DNA of 47,232 bases, taken from positions 1 to 47,232 of the forward strand of contig JAJRVD010000002.1 of NCBI GenBank assembly GCA_024277375.1, given 5' to 3'. This DNA comes from Candidatus Omnitrophota bacterium. Its GTDB lineage: Bacteria; Omnitrophota; Gorgyraeia; Tantalellales; Tantalellaceae. Under the pieces are notes generated by a model. The model did not search any database, was not told the origin of the DNA, and worked only from the letters and a program-made list of their open reading frames with translations. The translations under genes were made by a program, and so were the position numbers. This document shows positions 1 through 9,478 of this stretch, one piece after another. Each line of letters opens with the position of its first letter. Position 1 is the stretch's first letter.

Positions 1-47
1 AACCATTAGGGTATGCCATTTTTTTATTTTTTCAAAGACCTTATGCC

Positions 48-86
48 AGATCCTTCGACTCGGGCTTCGCCCTCGCTCAGGATGAC
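48..86. repeat. dispersed GTCATCCTGAGCG...GGATCT-type palindromic repeat
   Basis: agatccttcgactcgggcttcgccctcgctcaggatgac; related copies at 8382, 24841, ~37079 and ~39121. Confidence 0.7.
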
Positions 87-109
87 ACTTCGAAAGTGCC
101 CACAATATG

Positions 110-301
110 TTACACTATCTCCTCAGGCTTTGTAGCCGTGGTAGTGCAGTGCTGGAGCAATGTTTCCCAAACTTTCAGTTTATGATCATTCAGCCATATG
201 CCAATAGGAGCGGCCTCCTGTATAAATGGAGTGGAGTTGACTATGACCAAAAGCGCCAGACAAGTTGCTATGGTTTTAATTAGACGATTATTTCGGTGCA
301 T
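110..301 (-). CDS. small hypothetical, possible secreted peptide
   Basis: 63-aa ORF with hydrophobic N-terminus; no family recognised. Confidence 0.25.
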   Translation of the reverse strand: MHRNNRLIKTIATCLALLVIVNSTPFIQEAAPIGIWLNDHKLKVWETLLQHCTTTATKPEEIV

Positions 302-423
302 TTAATAAGCCTCCGTACAGGTTTTATGTCATTTCAGTTGAGCTATTCTACCAAAAACACACAATAAAGTCAACAAAAACTTAGTTCCCCACGCTGAGAA
401 ACTATCCATAAGGGAACAGTATA

Positions 424-483
424 GGGACGCCATAGGGGACAGCCTCCTTTTGGCCAAAAGGAGGCTGTCCCCTATGGCGTCCC
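424..483. repeat. perfect 60-bp palindrome (30-bp arms), REP/MITE-like or terminator-like
   Basis: gggacgccataggggacagcctccttttgg | ccaaaaggaggctgtcccctatggcgtccc. Confidence 0.85.
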
Positions 484-516
484 CTATGCAATTGTTTCAA
501 TGCTTCGTTATATGGG

Positions 517-544
517 TTGACATATTCCCTAAAATATGTATATT
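517..544 (+). promoter_or_regulatory. sigma70-like promoter for tRNA-Gly
   Basis: TTGACA - 16 nt - TATATT, about 20 nt upstream of the tRNA. Confidence 0.6.
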
Positions 545-564
545 AGTCTCTACGGTCTATGAGA

Positions 565-638
565 GCGAGCGTAGCACAATGGTAGTGCAGAAGCCTTCCA
601 AGCTTCTGACGTGGGTTCGATCCCCATCGCTCGCTCCA
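565..638 (+). tRNA. tRNA-Gly (anticodon TCC), CCA encoded
   Basis: Acceptor GCGAGCG/CGCTCGC, D-arm GCAC/GTGC, anticodon stem GAAGC-CTTCCAA-GCTTC, T-arm GGGTTCGATCCC, 3' TCCA. Confidence 0.95.
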
Positions 639-695
639 CTAAATTATCGCGCATTATTTGACTTTGATCGTACTTTACGTGATATCGGGTTGTCT

Positions 696-1343
696 ATGAA
701 GGATAAGAAAAAAATACCAGAGCCGGCTATACCGCGTCTTTCTCTATATTCCAGGGCTCTTCATGCCGCTGGAAAGATAGAGTTCATCTCCTCAGAGGAG
801 TTAGCTTCTCTTGCCGGGGTTAAGGCTGCCCAGGTTCGCCGTGACTTGACGTATTTTGGTCAATTTGGCACTCCCGGCAAAGGTTATAATGTAAAGAAAC
901 TACATGGACAGATAGTTCGGATACTCGGCGGCGATAAAGAATGGAACGTCGCGCTGGTGGGTGTAGGTAATTTAGGTGCCGCTTTTCTTCATTTTGAAGG
1001 GTTTCGTCAGCGCGGGTTTAATATTGTTTGCGCTTTTGACCGCGACGAATCTAAGGTAGATAAAGATTTTGGAACGGTTAAGGTCCAGTCCATAAGCGAC
1101 TTACAGGAGACCCTGAAAAAGGGAGATATAAATATCGCGATCGTAGCGGTTCCCGGAGGGGCCGCCGAGGAAGTTATGAATGCACTTAGCGATGCGGGCA
1201 TAAAAGCGATACTGAACTTTACATCCTTTAGGCCGCAACTGCCGAAAAAGGTACAAGTTTTGAATATGAATTTGACAATTGCGTTGGAGCAGTTGGCATA
1301 CTTTTTGACAAAGGAAACGAAGGACAACGTTTTTTTTGTGTAA
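696..1343 (+). CDS. rex: redox-sensing transcriptional repressor Rex
   Basis: Winged-helix (AGKIEFISSEELASLAGVKAAQVRRDLTYFGQFGTPGKGYNV) and Rossmann GVGNLGAAFLHF; start moved from ORF 450 because upstream overlaps the tRNA. Confidence 0.93.
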   Translation: MKDKKKIPEPAIPRLSLYSRALHAAGKIEFISSEELASLAGVKAAQVRRDLTYFGQFGTPGKGYNVKKLHGQIVRILGGDKEWNVALVGVGNLGAAFLHFEGFRQRGFNIVCAFDRDESKVDKDFGTVKVQSISDLQETLKKGDINIAIVAVPGGAAEEVMNALSDAGIKAILNFTSFRPQLPKKVQVLNMNLTIALEQLAYFLTKETKDNVFFV

Positions 1344-1347
1344 CCTC

Positions 1348-1377
1348 GTGATAAAATTCACTGTGATATTTGTCACA
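1348..1377. promoter_or_regulatory. two tandem Rex-box-like palindromes (GTGA-N6-TCAC)
   Basis: GTGA-TAAAAT-TCAC (1348-1361) and TGTGA-TATTTG-TCACA (1362-1377), 15-bp repeat period, between rex and the next gene. Confidence 0.7.
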
Positions 1378-1379
1378 AT

Positions 1380-2018
1380 ATGAAAAATCATTATCCGATA
1401 AACTTAGATCTGGAAAAGAAGCGATGCATTGTGATCGGCGGTGGTAACGTGGCTGAACGCAAGGTTAAGCGCCTCCTGGATTGCAATGCGGTAGTTACGT
1501 TGATAAGTCCGGAGGTTTCTTCCGGGATAATCCGACTTCGCAAAACTAAAAAAATTAAAGTTGAAATGCGGCGGGTTGCCCTAAAAGATCTTAAGGGCGC
1601 GCAGTTGGTTATTTCCGCTTCTGATGACAGGAAGGTAAACGCTTCGGTATCTGATTATTGTCATCGCAATAACATATTGATAAATGTTGTGGACTCGCCA
1701 AAAGAATGCAACTTTATTTTACCTTCGATCGTGACCCGAGGAGACCTCAGTATCGCGATATCTACAGGTGGAGTAAGTCCAGCTCTTTCTAAAAAGATCA
1801 GACAGGACCTTGAGAAAAGGTTTGGCATTGAGTACGCTAAGTTTTTGAGATTGATGAAAAAGGCGCGGCCAAGGGTAATTAAAGGGGTAAAGAACGCGGG
1901 GTCGAGAAAAACAATTTTTGAAAAAATTGTTAAGTCCAACATTTTAGTGTTGATAAAGAAGGGTAGAGAAAAAGACGCAAAACAAAAAATGGAACGTATT
2001 TTAAAAAATGATAAATAG
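1380..2018 (+). CDS. precorrin-2 dehydrogenase / sirohydrochlorin ferrochelatase (Met8/CysG N-terminal type)
   Basis: MKNHYPINLDLEKKRCIVIGGGNVAERKVKRLL; 212 aa; heme operon context. Confidence 0.9.
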   Translation: MKNHYPINLDLEKKRCIVIGGGNVAERKVKRLLDCNAVVTLISPEVSSGIIRLRKTKKIKVEMRRVALKDLKGAQLVISASDDRKVNASVSDYCHRNNILINVVDSPKECNFILPSIVTRGDLSIAISTGGVSPALSKKIRQDLEKRFGIEYAKFLRLMKKARPRVIKGVKNAGSRKTIFEKIVKSNILVLIKKGREKDAKQKMERILKNDK

Positions 2019-2472
2019 ACTAACAGATTTTTCTTCAGGGTTCGGAAATGCGTATTTCGTTACGCACCTTATCGCTATTGTTGCCAGCTATGCTGTGTTT
2101 TTTGTGACGTTCTCTGCGGCGGTTCTATATTTGGTGCAGGATAATAACTTGAAGCGTAAACATCTGGGCGCGATGTTCAATAGATTGCCGGATCTATCTT
2201 TGTTAGACAAGCTTACTTATAGATCAATTGAGTTGGGGTTTCCTATTCTGTCAGTGGCTATCATTGCCGGATTTCTTTTACAGAAAGATATTTCGGGTTC
2301 TTACTGGAATTGGAATACCAAGGAAGTATATTCGGTAGTTTCATGGCTTCTTTACGCTGTAACACTACACGTGAGGTTGTCATCCAAGTTGCGCGGGAAA
2401 AAGGTAGCGCTTTTATCAATTTTGGCGTTTGGTATAATTGTATTCAGTTTGTTCGTCGGATGTGGGGGATAA
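2008..2472 (+). CDS. HemX/CcsA-superfamily membrane protein (short form)
   Basis: SYWNWNTKEVYSVVSWLLYAVTLHVR resembles the CcsA WWD region; precedes hemA. Confidence 0.75.
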   Translation: MINRLTDFSSGFGNAYFVTHLIAIVASYAVFFVTFSAAVLYLVQDNNLKRKHLGAMFNRLPDLSLLDKLTYRSIELGFPILSVAIIAGFLLQKDISGSYWNWNTKEVYSVVSWLLYAVTLHVRLSSKLRGKKVALLSILAFGIIVFSLFVGCGG

Positions 2473-3545
2473 TGAACTTGTTTGTTTTGGGCATAAATCA
2501 TAAAACGGCTCCCGTCAACGTAAGAGAAAAACTCTCTTTCAGCGATCAGGAGATCGTTGAGGCCAATAAAAAGCTCGTGTCAAAGACTTCATTGAACGAA
2601 GGGTTGATCCTCTCAACATGTAACCGCGTGGAAATTTATGGAGTTTCGAACGATCCGGATGCCGACCATTTTGGGGAGATAAAAGGGTTTTTAAGTGATT
2701 TTCACCAGTTGGATCCCGAATGTTTTGAGGATAGACTTTATAACTACAACGGTGATAGGGTGATTAGGCACTTGTATAGGGTTGCTTCCGGGCTTGACTC
2801 GATGGTGATCGGAGAGATGGAAATATTAGGGCAGGTTAAAAAAGCTTACCATGTCGCTAAGGAAAGTAAGACTACGGGAAAGATATTGCATAGATTGTTT
2901 CAGAAAACTTTTACGACAGCAAAGAAGATCAGAACTGATACCGCTATTACCAGGGGATTGGTTTCCGTAAGTTCGGTCGCGGTTAAACTGGCCGGAAAAA
3001 TATTGGGAACTTTAGTGGACAAAGAAGTTCTTGTCGTTGGTGCGGGGCAGATCGGGGAACAGTTGATGATGTTCCTGAAGAAGAATGGGATAAAATCTAT
3101 TTTAGTGGCCAATCGGACGTTTGAAAAAGCACAGGAATTAGCCGTAAAATTTAACGCGACCGCTGTAAAGTTTGAGGATTTCAAAGAGGGACTGGTAGAG
3201 TCTGATATTGTTATTGCTTCGACAGGAGCGCCTCATTGCCTGATACGAAAACAGGACGTTTCCGAATTTATGCCGCGCCGCCGGCAAAGACCGCTTTTTA
3301 TCATAGATCTGGCAGTTCCGCGTGATGTTGAGTCAGAAGTCAATGACATAGATAACGCGTATTTGTATGATATCGATGATCTTCAGGGAATAGTGGAAAA
3401 AAACATAGAATTAAGAAAGAATGAGCTAGAAAATTGTGACAAAATCATAGCAGATTCATGTGATAAGTTTCTGCATTGGCTGCAAGTCGAGAAGGCAATA
3501 AAGAATGACGAAAGATACGTTGATAATAGGGTCGCGTTCAAGTAA
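2472..3545 (+). CDS. hemA: glutamyl-tRNA reductase
   Basis: MNLFVLGINHKTAPVNVREKLSF, LSTCNRVEIY, VIGEMEILGQVKKAY; start refined from ORF 2310. Confidence 0.96.
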   Translation: MNLFVLGINHKTAPVNVREKLSFSDQEIVEANKKLVSKTSLNEGLILSTCNRVEIYGVSNDPDADHFGEIKGFLSDFHQLDPECFEDRLYNYNGDRVIRHLYRVASGLDSMVIGEMEILGQVKKAYHVAKESKTTGKILHRLFQKTFTTAKKIRTDTAITRGLVSVSSVAVKLAGKILGTLVDKEVLVVGAGQIGEQLMMFLKKNGIKSILVANRTFEKAQELAVKFNATAVKFEDFKEGLVESDIVIASTGAPHCLIRKQDVSEFMPRRRQRPLFIIDLAVPRDVESEVNDIDNAYLYDIDDLQGIVEKNIELRKNELENCDKIIADSCDKFLHWLQVEKAIKNDERYVDNRVAFK

Positions 3546-4425
3546 ACTGGCGCTTACTCAGACTCGTTTAATAAAAGATGCCATCGAGGCGGTATTTCCG
3601 GAGTTGAAGGTAGCGATCAAAACTATCAAAACAACCGGATATAAGATCCTGGATGTTCCGTTAAGCAAGATTGGTGATAAGGGGCTCTTTACTAAGGAGA
3701 TCGAAGAGGCGCTCCTGGCAAATGAAGTTGATCTCGCGGTTCATAGCATGAAAGACCTGCCGACTAAATTGCCTGAGGGCTTAGTGATCGGAGCGGTTAC
3801 GAATAGAGAAAATTCTTGCGACATACTGGTTTATTCCGAAGGCTATACTCTCGAGACATTGCCTCAAGGCGCTAAAGTAGGAACGAGTAGTCTTCGCCGC
3901 CGCGCTCAAATTCTTAACAAACGAAGTGATCTTGAGATCCTTGATCTTAGAGGGAATTTGGATACACGTGTTCGCAAACTTGAGCAAGGTCAATTTGACG
4001 CCATAATCCTGGCGTATGCAGGCGTGAAGCGTCTGGGGCTTGAGGTGAAGATGTCGATTATATCGGTTAGCGATATGTTGCCTCAGGCGGGACAAGGCGC
4101 GTTGGGGATCGAGATAAGGGAAAATGATCCTGATGTCAGCAGGATAGTTGACGTTTTAAATGACGCGAAATCGCGTCTTTGTGTTGAAGCGGAACGCGCG
4201 TTGCTTGCTGTGTTGGAAGGCGGATGCCAGGTTCCTATCGGAATGTCTGCCCGAATAGAGGATGAAATGATCCTTATTTCAGGTGGTGTGTTTTCATTAG
4301 ATGGGAAAAACGCCGTGCGAGATGAAATAGATGGCGACAAAAAGGACGCGTCTGGTTTAGGCGAAGAGTTGGCAAAAAATTTGCTAGACAAGGGCGCGGG
4401 AGAGATCTTAGAGGAGATCAGATAA
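3505..4425 (+). CDS. hemC: porphobilinogen deaminase
   Basis: IGSRSSKLALTQT, AVHSMKDLPT, GTSSLRRRAQ, EGGCQVPIG. Confidence 0.97.
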   Translation: MTKDTLIIGSRSSKLALTQTRLIKDAIEAVFPELKVAIKTIKTTGYKILDVPLSKIGDKGLFTKEIEEALLANEVDLAVHSMKDLPTKLPEGLVIGAVTNRENSCDILVYSEGYTLETLPQGAKVGTSSLRRRAQILNKRSDLEILDLRGNLDTRVRKLEQGQFDAIILAYAGVKRLGLEVKMSIISVSDMLPQAGQGALGIEIRENDPDVSRIVDVLNDAKSRLCVEAERALLAVLEGGCQVPIGMSARIEDEMILISGGVFSLDGKNAVRDEIDGDKKDASGLGEELAKNLLDKGAGEILEEIR

Positions 4426-4427
4426 TA

Positions 4428-5933
4428 ATGCCAAAAACAGTATATTTAGCGGGAGCCGGACCGGGAGATGAGCGGTTGATAACGGTTAAAGCACTCGACC
4501 TCATAAAAAAGGCCGATTGTATAGTCTATGACTACCTTGTCAATCCTAATTTGCTGCGATTCGCGAAAAAAAAGTGTGAACTTATATACGTGGGCAAGAA
4601 AGCGAAAGCACATACATTAACGCAAGAGAAGATCAATGAACTTTTGGTGCGAAAAGCCAAAAAGCATGATATGGTGCTTCGCTTGAAAGGTGGAGATCCT
4701 TACATCTTCGGAAGGGGAGCGGAAGAGGCTCTTCATCTCAAGAAAAACAAAATTAATGTTGAAGTTGTTCCGGGCATAACAAGCGCTATCGCGGTTCCGG
4801 CATACGCGGGAATATCGCTTACTCATAGAACGGCGAATTCTACAGTTGGCTTTATTACGGGGCACGAAGATCCTACAAAGGATATCTCCAGTATCGATTG
4901 GGACGCGCTTTCGAAGGCTTTAGGGACAATGGTGTTTTTGATGGGGGTTGGCAACCTGCCTAATATAACAAAGAAACTGATCGCGAGCGGGAAATCCAAA
5001 AAGACTCCTGTAGCTCTTGTTCGGTGGGGAACTACCGCTAAACAGGAAGCAGTCACAGGCACGCTGGGAAGTATTGTACAGATAGCGAAGAAAAATGGGA
5101 TTAAACCCCCCGCGATAATTGTTGTGGGAGAGGTTGTGAAGCTTAGGAAAACATTGAACTGGTTTGAGGAAAAACCTCTTTTTGGTAAAAGAATAGTAGT
5201 TACTCGTACTCGCGTGCAGGCAAGTGGCTTGTCGGAAAAATTTATCGAGTTGGGCGCAGAGGTTGTTGAGGTCCCGACGATCGAGGTCGTATCACTAAAG
5301 GCGGACAAAAAGGTTAAGGCCGCCTTTAAGAGGTCTGAATATGATTGGATCTTTTTTACAAGCCAGAACGGCGTTAAGGATTTCTCGGACATGTTGGACC
5401 GGATCGGAAAAGATAGTCGTATTTTTGGACGATCTAAAGTTTGCGCTATTGGCTCTGAAACGGCAAAAAGTCTGGCCAAAATTGGGATAAAGCCGGATTA
5501 TGTTCCCGGCGAATTTCGTGCCGAGGCGATAATTGATCATTTTAAGAAGAAACGTATGGCAGGTAAAAATGTGTTGATCTTGCGCGCGAAACAGGCGCGC
5601 AATGTATTGCCTGACGGACTTAAGAAATTAAAAGCGCTGGTTAAGGTCGTTGATCTTTATGATACACGTACTCCTAAAGAAAGCGACGGGCGGCTAAAAG
5701 ATATTTTTAACGATAAGGTGGACATGGTTACTTTTACCAGTTCGTCGACCGTTAAGAATTTTGTTAAACTCGCGGGGAAAAATTATAAAAAAATGGTCAA
5801 AGGCGTAAAGATAGCATCTATTGGACCGATCACGTCCAAGGCTATAAAGGAAGCGGAGTTGAGTGTTGATGTTAGAGCAAAGGTCTATACCATAAAAGGA
5901 TTGGTAGAGGCCATAGTAAAGAAGATAAAATAG
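4428..5933 (+). CDS. cobA-hemD: fused uroporphyrinogen-III C-methyltransferase / uroporphyrinogen-III synthase
   Basis: N-term VYLAGAGPGDERLITVKALDLIKKADCIVYD, RLKGGDPYIFGRG; C-term HemD-like domain (VTRTRVQASGLSEKFIELGAEVVEVP). Confidence 0.95.
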   Translation: MPKTVYLAGAGPGDERLITVKALDLIKKADCIVYDYLVNPNLLRFAKKKCELIYVGKKAKAHTLTQEKINELLVRKAKKHDMVLRLKGGDPYIFGRGAEEALHLKKNKINVEVVPGITSAIAVPAYAGISLTHRTANSTVGFITGHEDPTKDISSIDWDALSKALGTMVFLMGVGNLPNITKKLIASGKSKKTPVALVRWGTTAKQEAVTGTLGSIVQIAKKNGIKPPAIIVVGEVVKLRKTLNWFEEKPLFGKRIVVTRTRVQASGLSEKFIELGAEVVEVPTIEVVSLKADKKVKAAFKRSEYDWIFFTSQNGVKDFSDMLDRIGKDSRIFGRSKVCAIGSETAKSLAKIGIKPDYVPGEFRAEAIIDHFKKKRMAGKNVLILRAKQARNVLPDGLKKLKALVKVVDLYDTRTPKESDGRLKDIFNDKVDMVTFTSSSTVKNFVKLAGKNYKKMVKGVKIASIGPITSKAIKEAELSVDVRAKVYTIKGLVEAIVKKIK

Positions 5934-5963
5934 ATTCCCGATAAAAATATTCGGGAATGACAC
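5934..5963. repeat. ATTCCCGA...TCGGGAAT hairpin repeat, copy 1
   Basis: attcccgataaaaatattcgggaatgacac directly after the cobA-hemD stop. Confidence 0.75.
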
Positions 5964-5972
5964 GGGGGAATA

Positions 5973-7130
5973 ATGATAAATTGCACAAGATTGCTTTGCG
6001 GGGTAGCGGGTTCAAATGATGATATACGTTACAAAAAGGGGAAACCCGCCGACACCAACAGACCCATCGTTGTCTGGAATTCGACAAGAAAATGTAACCT
6101 TAAGTGTATACATTGTTACATTGACGCGACTCCATCAGCGAGTGCGGGCGAGCTCACGACTGTCGAAGCTAGAACGATGCTTGACGATTTGGCGGATTTC
6201 GGAGCACCGGTATTTCTCTTCTCAGGAGGGGAACCGTTCATGCGGGATGACCTTTATGAACTTGGGAACTACGCTAAGGGCAAAGGCCTTAGAACTGTTA
6301 TCTCTACGAACGGAACTATGATAACAGATGATGTTGCCAAAAAAATACGTGACACCGGTTTTTCATATGTGGGAATAAGCCTGGACGGCCTTGAAGATGT
6401 TAATGATAAATTCAGGGAACAGAAGGGCGCGTTCAAAAAGACATTGGAAGGCATAAGAAATTGCAAGAAGAACGGTGTTCACGTTGGGTTAAGATTCACT
6501 ATCAACAAACATAACTTCAGGGATATCGCGGGTATCTTCGACCTGATCGAGAATGAAGGCATTCCGCGCACATGTTTTTATCATCTGGTTTATTCCGGGC
6601 GTGGAACTGATATGGTAAAGGATGACCTTACTCATTCTGAAGCTCGCGATACAATGGATCTTATTTTTGATAGGAGTGAGGATATAGTTGCCAGGAAACA
6701 AGATACAGAGATACTAACCGTAGATAATCATGCTGACGGTATTTATCTGTATCTTCGACTGAAGAAAAAGGATCCTAAGCGCGCCGCGGAAGTATTAGAA
6801 CTTCTTCGCATTAATGGCGGGAATAAATCCGGCATAGGTATCGCTAATGTGGATAATCTGGGCGAGGTACACGCGGATCAGTTTTGGAGGCATTATTCTT
6901 TTGGAAACGTAAGAAAGAGAAAGTTTAGTGAGATATGGATGGATGAAAGTGACGAATTGTTGAACGGTCTGCGTCACAAAGTGCCTCTATTGAAAGGTAA
7001 ATGCGGAAGATGTAAATTTAAAGACGCGTGTGCCGGTAATTTCAGGGTCCGAGCCGAAGCGGTATACGGTGATATCTGGCAGGAAGATCCGGCATGTTAT
7101 TTGACGGAAGAAGAGATATTAAATGGGTAG
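5973..7130 (+). CDS. ahbC: radical SAM protein AhbC-like (Fe-coproporphyrin III synthase)
   Basis: INCTRLLCG..., CNLKCIHCY radical SAM motif, C-terminal CGRCKFKDAC; clustered with ahbA/B/D. Confidence 0.85.
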   Translation: MINCTRLLCGVAGSNDDIRYKKGKPADTNRPIVVWNSTRKCNLKCIHCYIDATPSASAGELTTVEARTMLDDLADFGAPVFLFSGGEPFMRDDLYELGNYAKGKGLRTVISTNGTMITDDVAKKIRDTGFSYVGISLDGLEDVNDKFREQKGAFKKTLEGIRNCKKNGVHVGLRFTINKHNFRDIAGIFDLIENEGIPRTCFYHLVYSGRGTDMVKDDLTHSEARDTMDLIFDRSEDIVARKQDTEILTVDNHADGIYLYLRLKKKDPKRAAEVLELLRINGGNKSGIGIANVDNLGEVHADQFWRHYSFGNVRKRKFSEIWMDESDELLNGLRHKVPLLKGKCGRCKFKDACAGNFRVRAEAVYGDIWQEDPACYLTEEEILNG

Positions 7131-7164
7131 AGATTGCTTCGTCGCCTGCGGCTCCTCGCAATCA

Positions 7165-7280
7165 GGCTGTGTCGTAATTCGTTTTGCGGGTGGCCGCATA
7201 CAATATCTTGTAGGGGTTCGATTTATCGAACCCGATATAACGGGCTTGATGAATCAAGCACCTACATTATGACACAGTCT
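7165..7280. repeat. MITE-like repeat copy A (TIR GGCTGTGTCGTAAT / ATTATGACACAGTC)
   Basis: Core gtaggggttcgatttatcgaacccgatataacgggcttgatgaatcaagc(a/c)cctac. Confidence 0.8.
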
Positions 7281-7373
7281 AAATGACAACTCTTTCTGTC
7301 ATTGCGAGCGAACAACGTGAGCGAAGCAATCCCAAAAAACGGTATACGAAATATGAGATACGGAATACGAATT

Positions 7374-8378
7374 ATGGCTTTTCCAGAAGACAGGATGAGA
7401 GATAAAAGAATAACTGAGGAAACGAGGCGGAAGTACCGTGAAACCGGTGAACTTTCCCCTAAAGACCTGGTTATGCCTATTTTTGTTAAAGAAGGTATTT
7501 CTAAAAAAAATGAGATCTCTTCCATGCCGGGCATTTATCAGTTCCCTTTTGAAGATGTTGCCGCTGAAGCTCAGCGAATTTTAGATGCCGGTGTTCCGGC
7601 TGTTATTTTGTTTGGTATACCCGAGAAGAAAGATGAGACGGGATCGGGTTCTTATGCTGAAAATGGAGTAGTTCAGAAAGCTATTCGAATTATAAAGGAG
7701 AAGGTTCCTGAGATTACTGTTATTGGTGATGTGTGTATGTGTGAATATACTTCGCACGGTCATTGCGGGATACTTAACAAGTCAGAAAGCAGGGGTCGGG
7801 AGTCAGAATATATAGTTGATAATGATGCGACAATAGAGATTTTGGGGAAAATTGCCGTTTCTTATGCTAAGGCGGGAGCGGACATTGTCGCACCATCAGC
7901 TATGATGGATGGTCAGGTTAAGGCCATAAAGGATGCGCTTACGGTGAATGTTTATCCTGATGTTAAAATAATGTCTTACTCTGCAAAATATGCTTCCGCT
8001 TTTTACGGACCCTTCCGGGACGCGGCAGAATCTCCTCCGCGATTTGGAGACAGGCGAACGTATCAGATGGATCATTACAACTCTGACGAAGCAATTCTTG
8101 AGTCTGCGATGGACATAGAAGAGGGTGCGGATATTTTGATGGTGAAGCCGGCCTTGGCGTATCAGGACATTATATGCCGGTTAAAAAAAGAACTTAATTT
8201 CCCGCTTGCTTGTTATTCGGTTAGCGGAGAGTACGCGATGTTCAAGGCGGCCGCTGCTAAAGGTTATTTAAATGAAGAGAAGGTGGTTTTAGAATCCCTT
8301 GTAGGATTAAAACGCGCGGGTGCGGACACGATTATAACATACTACGCGGTAGAGGCGGCGAAATGGCTCACGAAATAG
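7374..8378 (+). CDS. hemB: delta-aminolevulinic acid dehydratase
   Basis: SPKDLVMPIFVKEG, DVCMCEYTSHGHCG, APSAMMDGQV, MVKPALAYQD; start refined from ORF 7302, whose N-term is repeat-derived. Confidence 0.96.
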   Translation: MAFPEDRMRDKRITEETRRKYRETGELSPKDLVMPIFVKEGISKKNEISSMPGIYQFPFEDVAAEAQRILDAGVPAVILFGIPEKKDETGSGSYAENGVVQKAIRIIKEKVPEITVIGDVCMCEYTSHGHCGILNKSESRGRESEYIVDNDATIEILGKIAVSYAKAGADIVAPSAMMDGQVKAIKDALTVNVYPDVKIMSYSAKYASAFYGPFRDAAESPPRFGDRRTYQMDHYNSDEAILESAMDIEEGADILMVKPALAYQDIICRLKKELNFPLACYSVSGEYAMFKAAAAKGYLNEEKVVLESLVGLKRAGADTIITYYAVEAAKWLTK

Positions 8379-8381
8379 AAC

Positions 8382-8422
8382 GTCATCCTGAGCGAGGTCC
8401 GAAGGACCGAGTCGAAGGATCT
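8382..8422. repeat. GTCATCCTGAGCG-type dispersed repeat at the hemB/ahbD junction
   Basis: gtcatcctgagcgaggtccgaaggaccgagtcgaaggatct. Confidence 0.8.
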
Positions 8423-8431
8423 CAATTAAGA

Positions 8432-9478
8432 ATGATAGCCTGGGAGCTCACGCGGAGTTGTAATCTGTCGTGCGCGCATTGCCGCGCTTCAAGTGAGAGT
8501 GGTCCTTATGAAGGTGAGCTCACAACGGAAGAGTGCTTCAAAGTAATTGATGATATAACGACAGTAGCGAAACCTATTGTGATCTTGACCGGCGGTGAAC
8601 CACTCCTGCGTGAAGATGTTTTTGAGATCGCCAAATACGGGACAGAGAAGGGTCTGAGAATGGTTATGGCTCCGAACGGAACGCTTCTTACTCCTGAAAA
8701 TGTAAAACGATCAATTGAGGCGGGAATAAAGAGAATATCGATCAGTTTGGATGGACCGGACGCGGCTACTCATGACGATCTAAGACAAGTTCCGGGCGCG
8801 TTTGACGCGGCGATCAAAGGTATTTCCGCCGCCCGTGACGGCGGATTGGAATTTCAGATAAATACGACGGTTACTAAGCGTAATGTTACGCTTTTACCTG
8901 AGATGTTGACATTGGCACGAGACTTGGGGGCTAAAGAACATCACATATTTTTGCTTGTTCCGACCGGGAGAGGCAAAGAAATGGAAGAGGACGAACTTAC
9001 CCCGGAAGAATATGAAGATACCCTTAAATATCTCAGTGAAGAAGGGGACAATACGAACGTAGCTATACAGGTAACCTGCGCGCCGCATTTTAAACGTATT
9101 ATGCTGCAAAGTCATTCGAAGATGGCAAAAACCATTCGTGGCAGGGGCTGTATGGGCGGGATAAGTTTTTGTTTTATCTCTCATGTCGGAGATCTTCAAC
9201 CCTGCGGCTATCTTGAGCTTGATTGTGGCAATGTAAAAAGAGAGGGATTCAAAAAAGCCTGGGAAGGATCTGACGTCTTTAACAATTTGAGAAATCCGGC
9301 CATGTATAAAGGTAAGTGCGGGATATGCGAGTTCAAGAATGTTTGCGGTGGGTGCCGCGCGAGGGCGCAAGCCAAATATGACGATTACCTGGCAGATGAA
9401 CCATATTGTGTGTATGAACCAAAGAGGTGCGATAGTTCTGATGGTGAAAAAGCAGAGATCGCTGAGTGCGATAGATAA
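8432..9478 (+). CDS. ahbD: radical SAM protein AhbD-like (heme b synthase)
   Basis: MIAWELTRSCNLSCAHCRA, LTGGEPLLREDVFEIAKYGTEKGLRMVMAPNGT, C-term CGICEFKNVCGGCRARA; ORF extends to 8363 through a repeat. Confidence 0.85.
   Translation: MIAWELTRSCNLSCAHCRASSESGPYEGELTTEECFKVIDDITTVAKPIVILTGGEPLLREDVFEIAKYGTEKGLRMVMAPNGTLLTPENVKRSIEAGIKRISISLDGPDAATHDDLRQVPGAFDAAIKGISAARDGGLEFQINTTVTKRNVTLLPEMLTLARDLGAKEHHIFLLVPTGRGKEMEEDELTPEEYEDTLKYLSEEGDNTNVAIQVTCAPHFKRIMLQSHSKMAKTIRGRGCMGGISFCFISHVGDLQPCGYLELDCGNVKREGFKKAWEGSDVFNNLRNPAMYKGKCGICEFKNVCGGCRARAQAKYDDYLADEPYCVYEPKRCDSSDGEKAEIAECDR

Noticed and set aside
450-695. N-terminal extension of the rex ORF
   Set aside because: It overlaps a clear tRNA-Gly and a palindrome; Rex homology begins near MKDKKKIPEPAIPRLSLY at 696.
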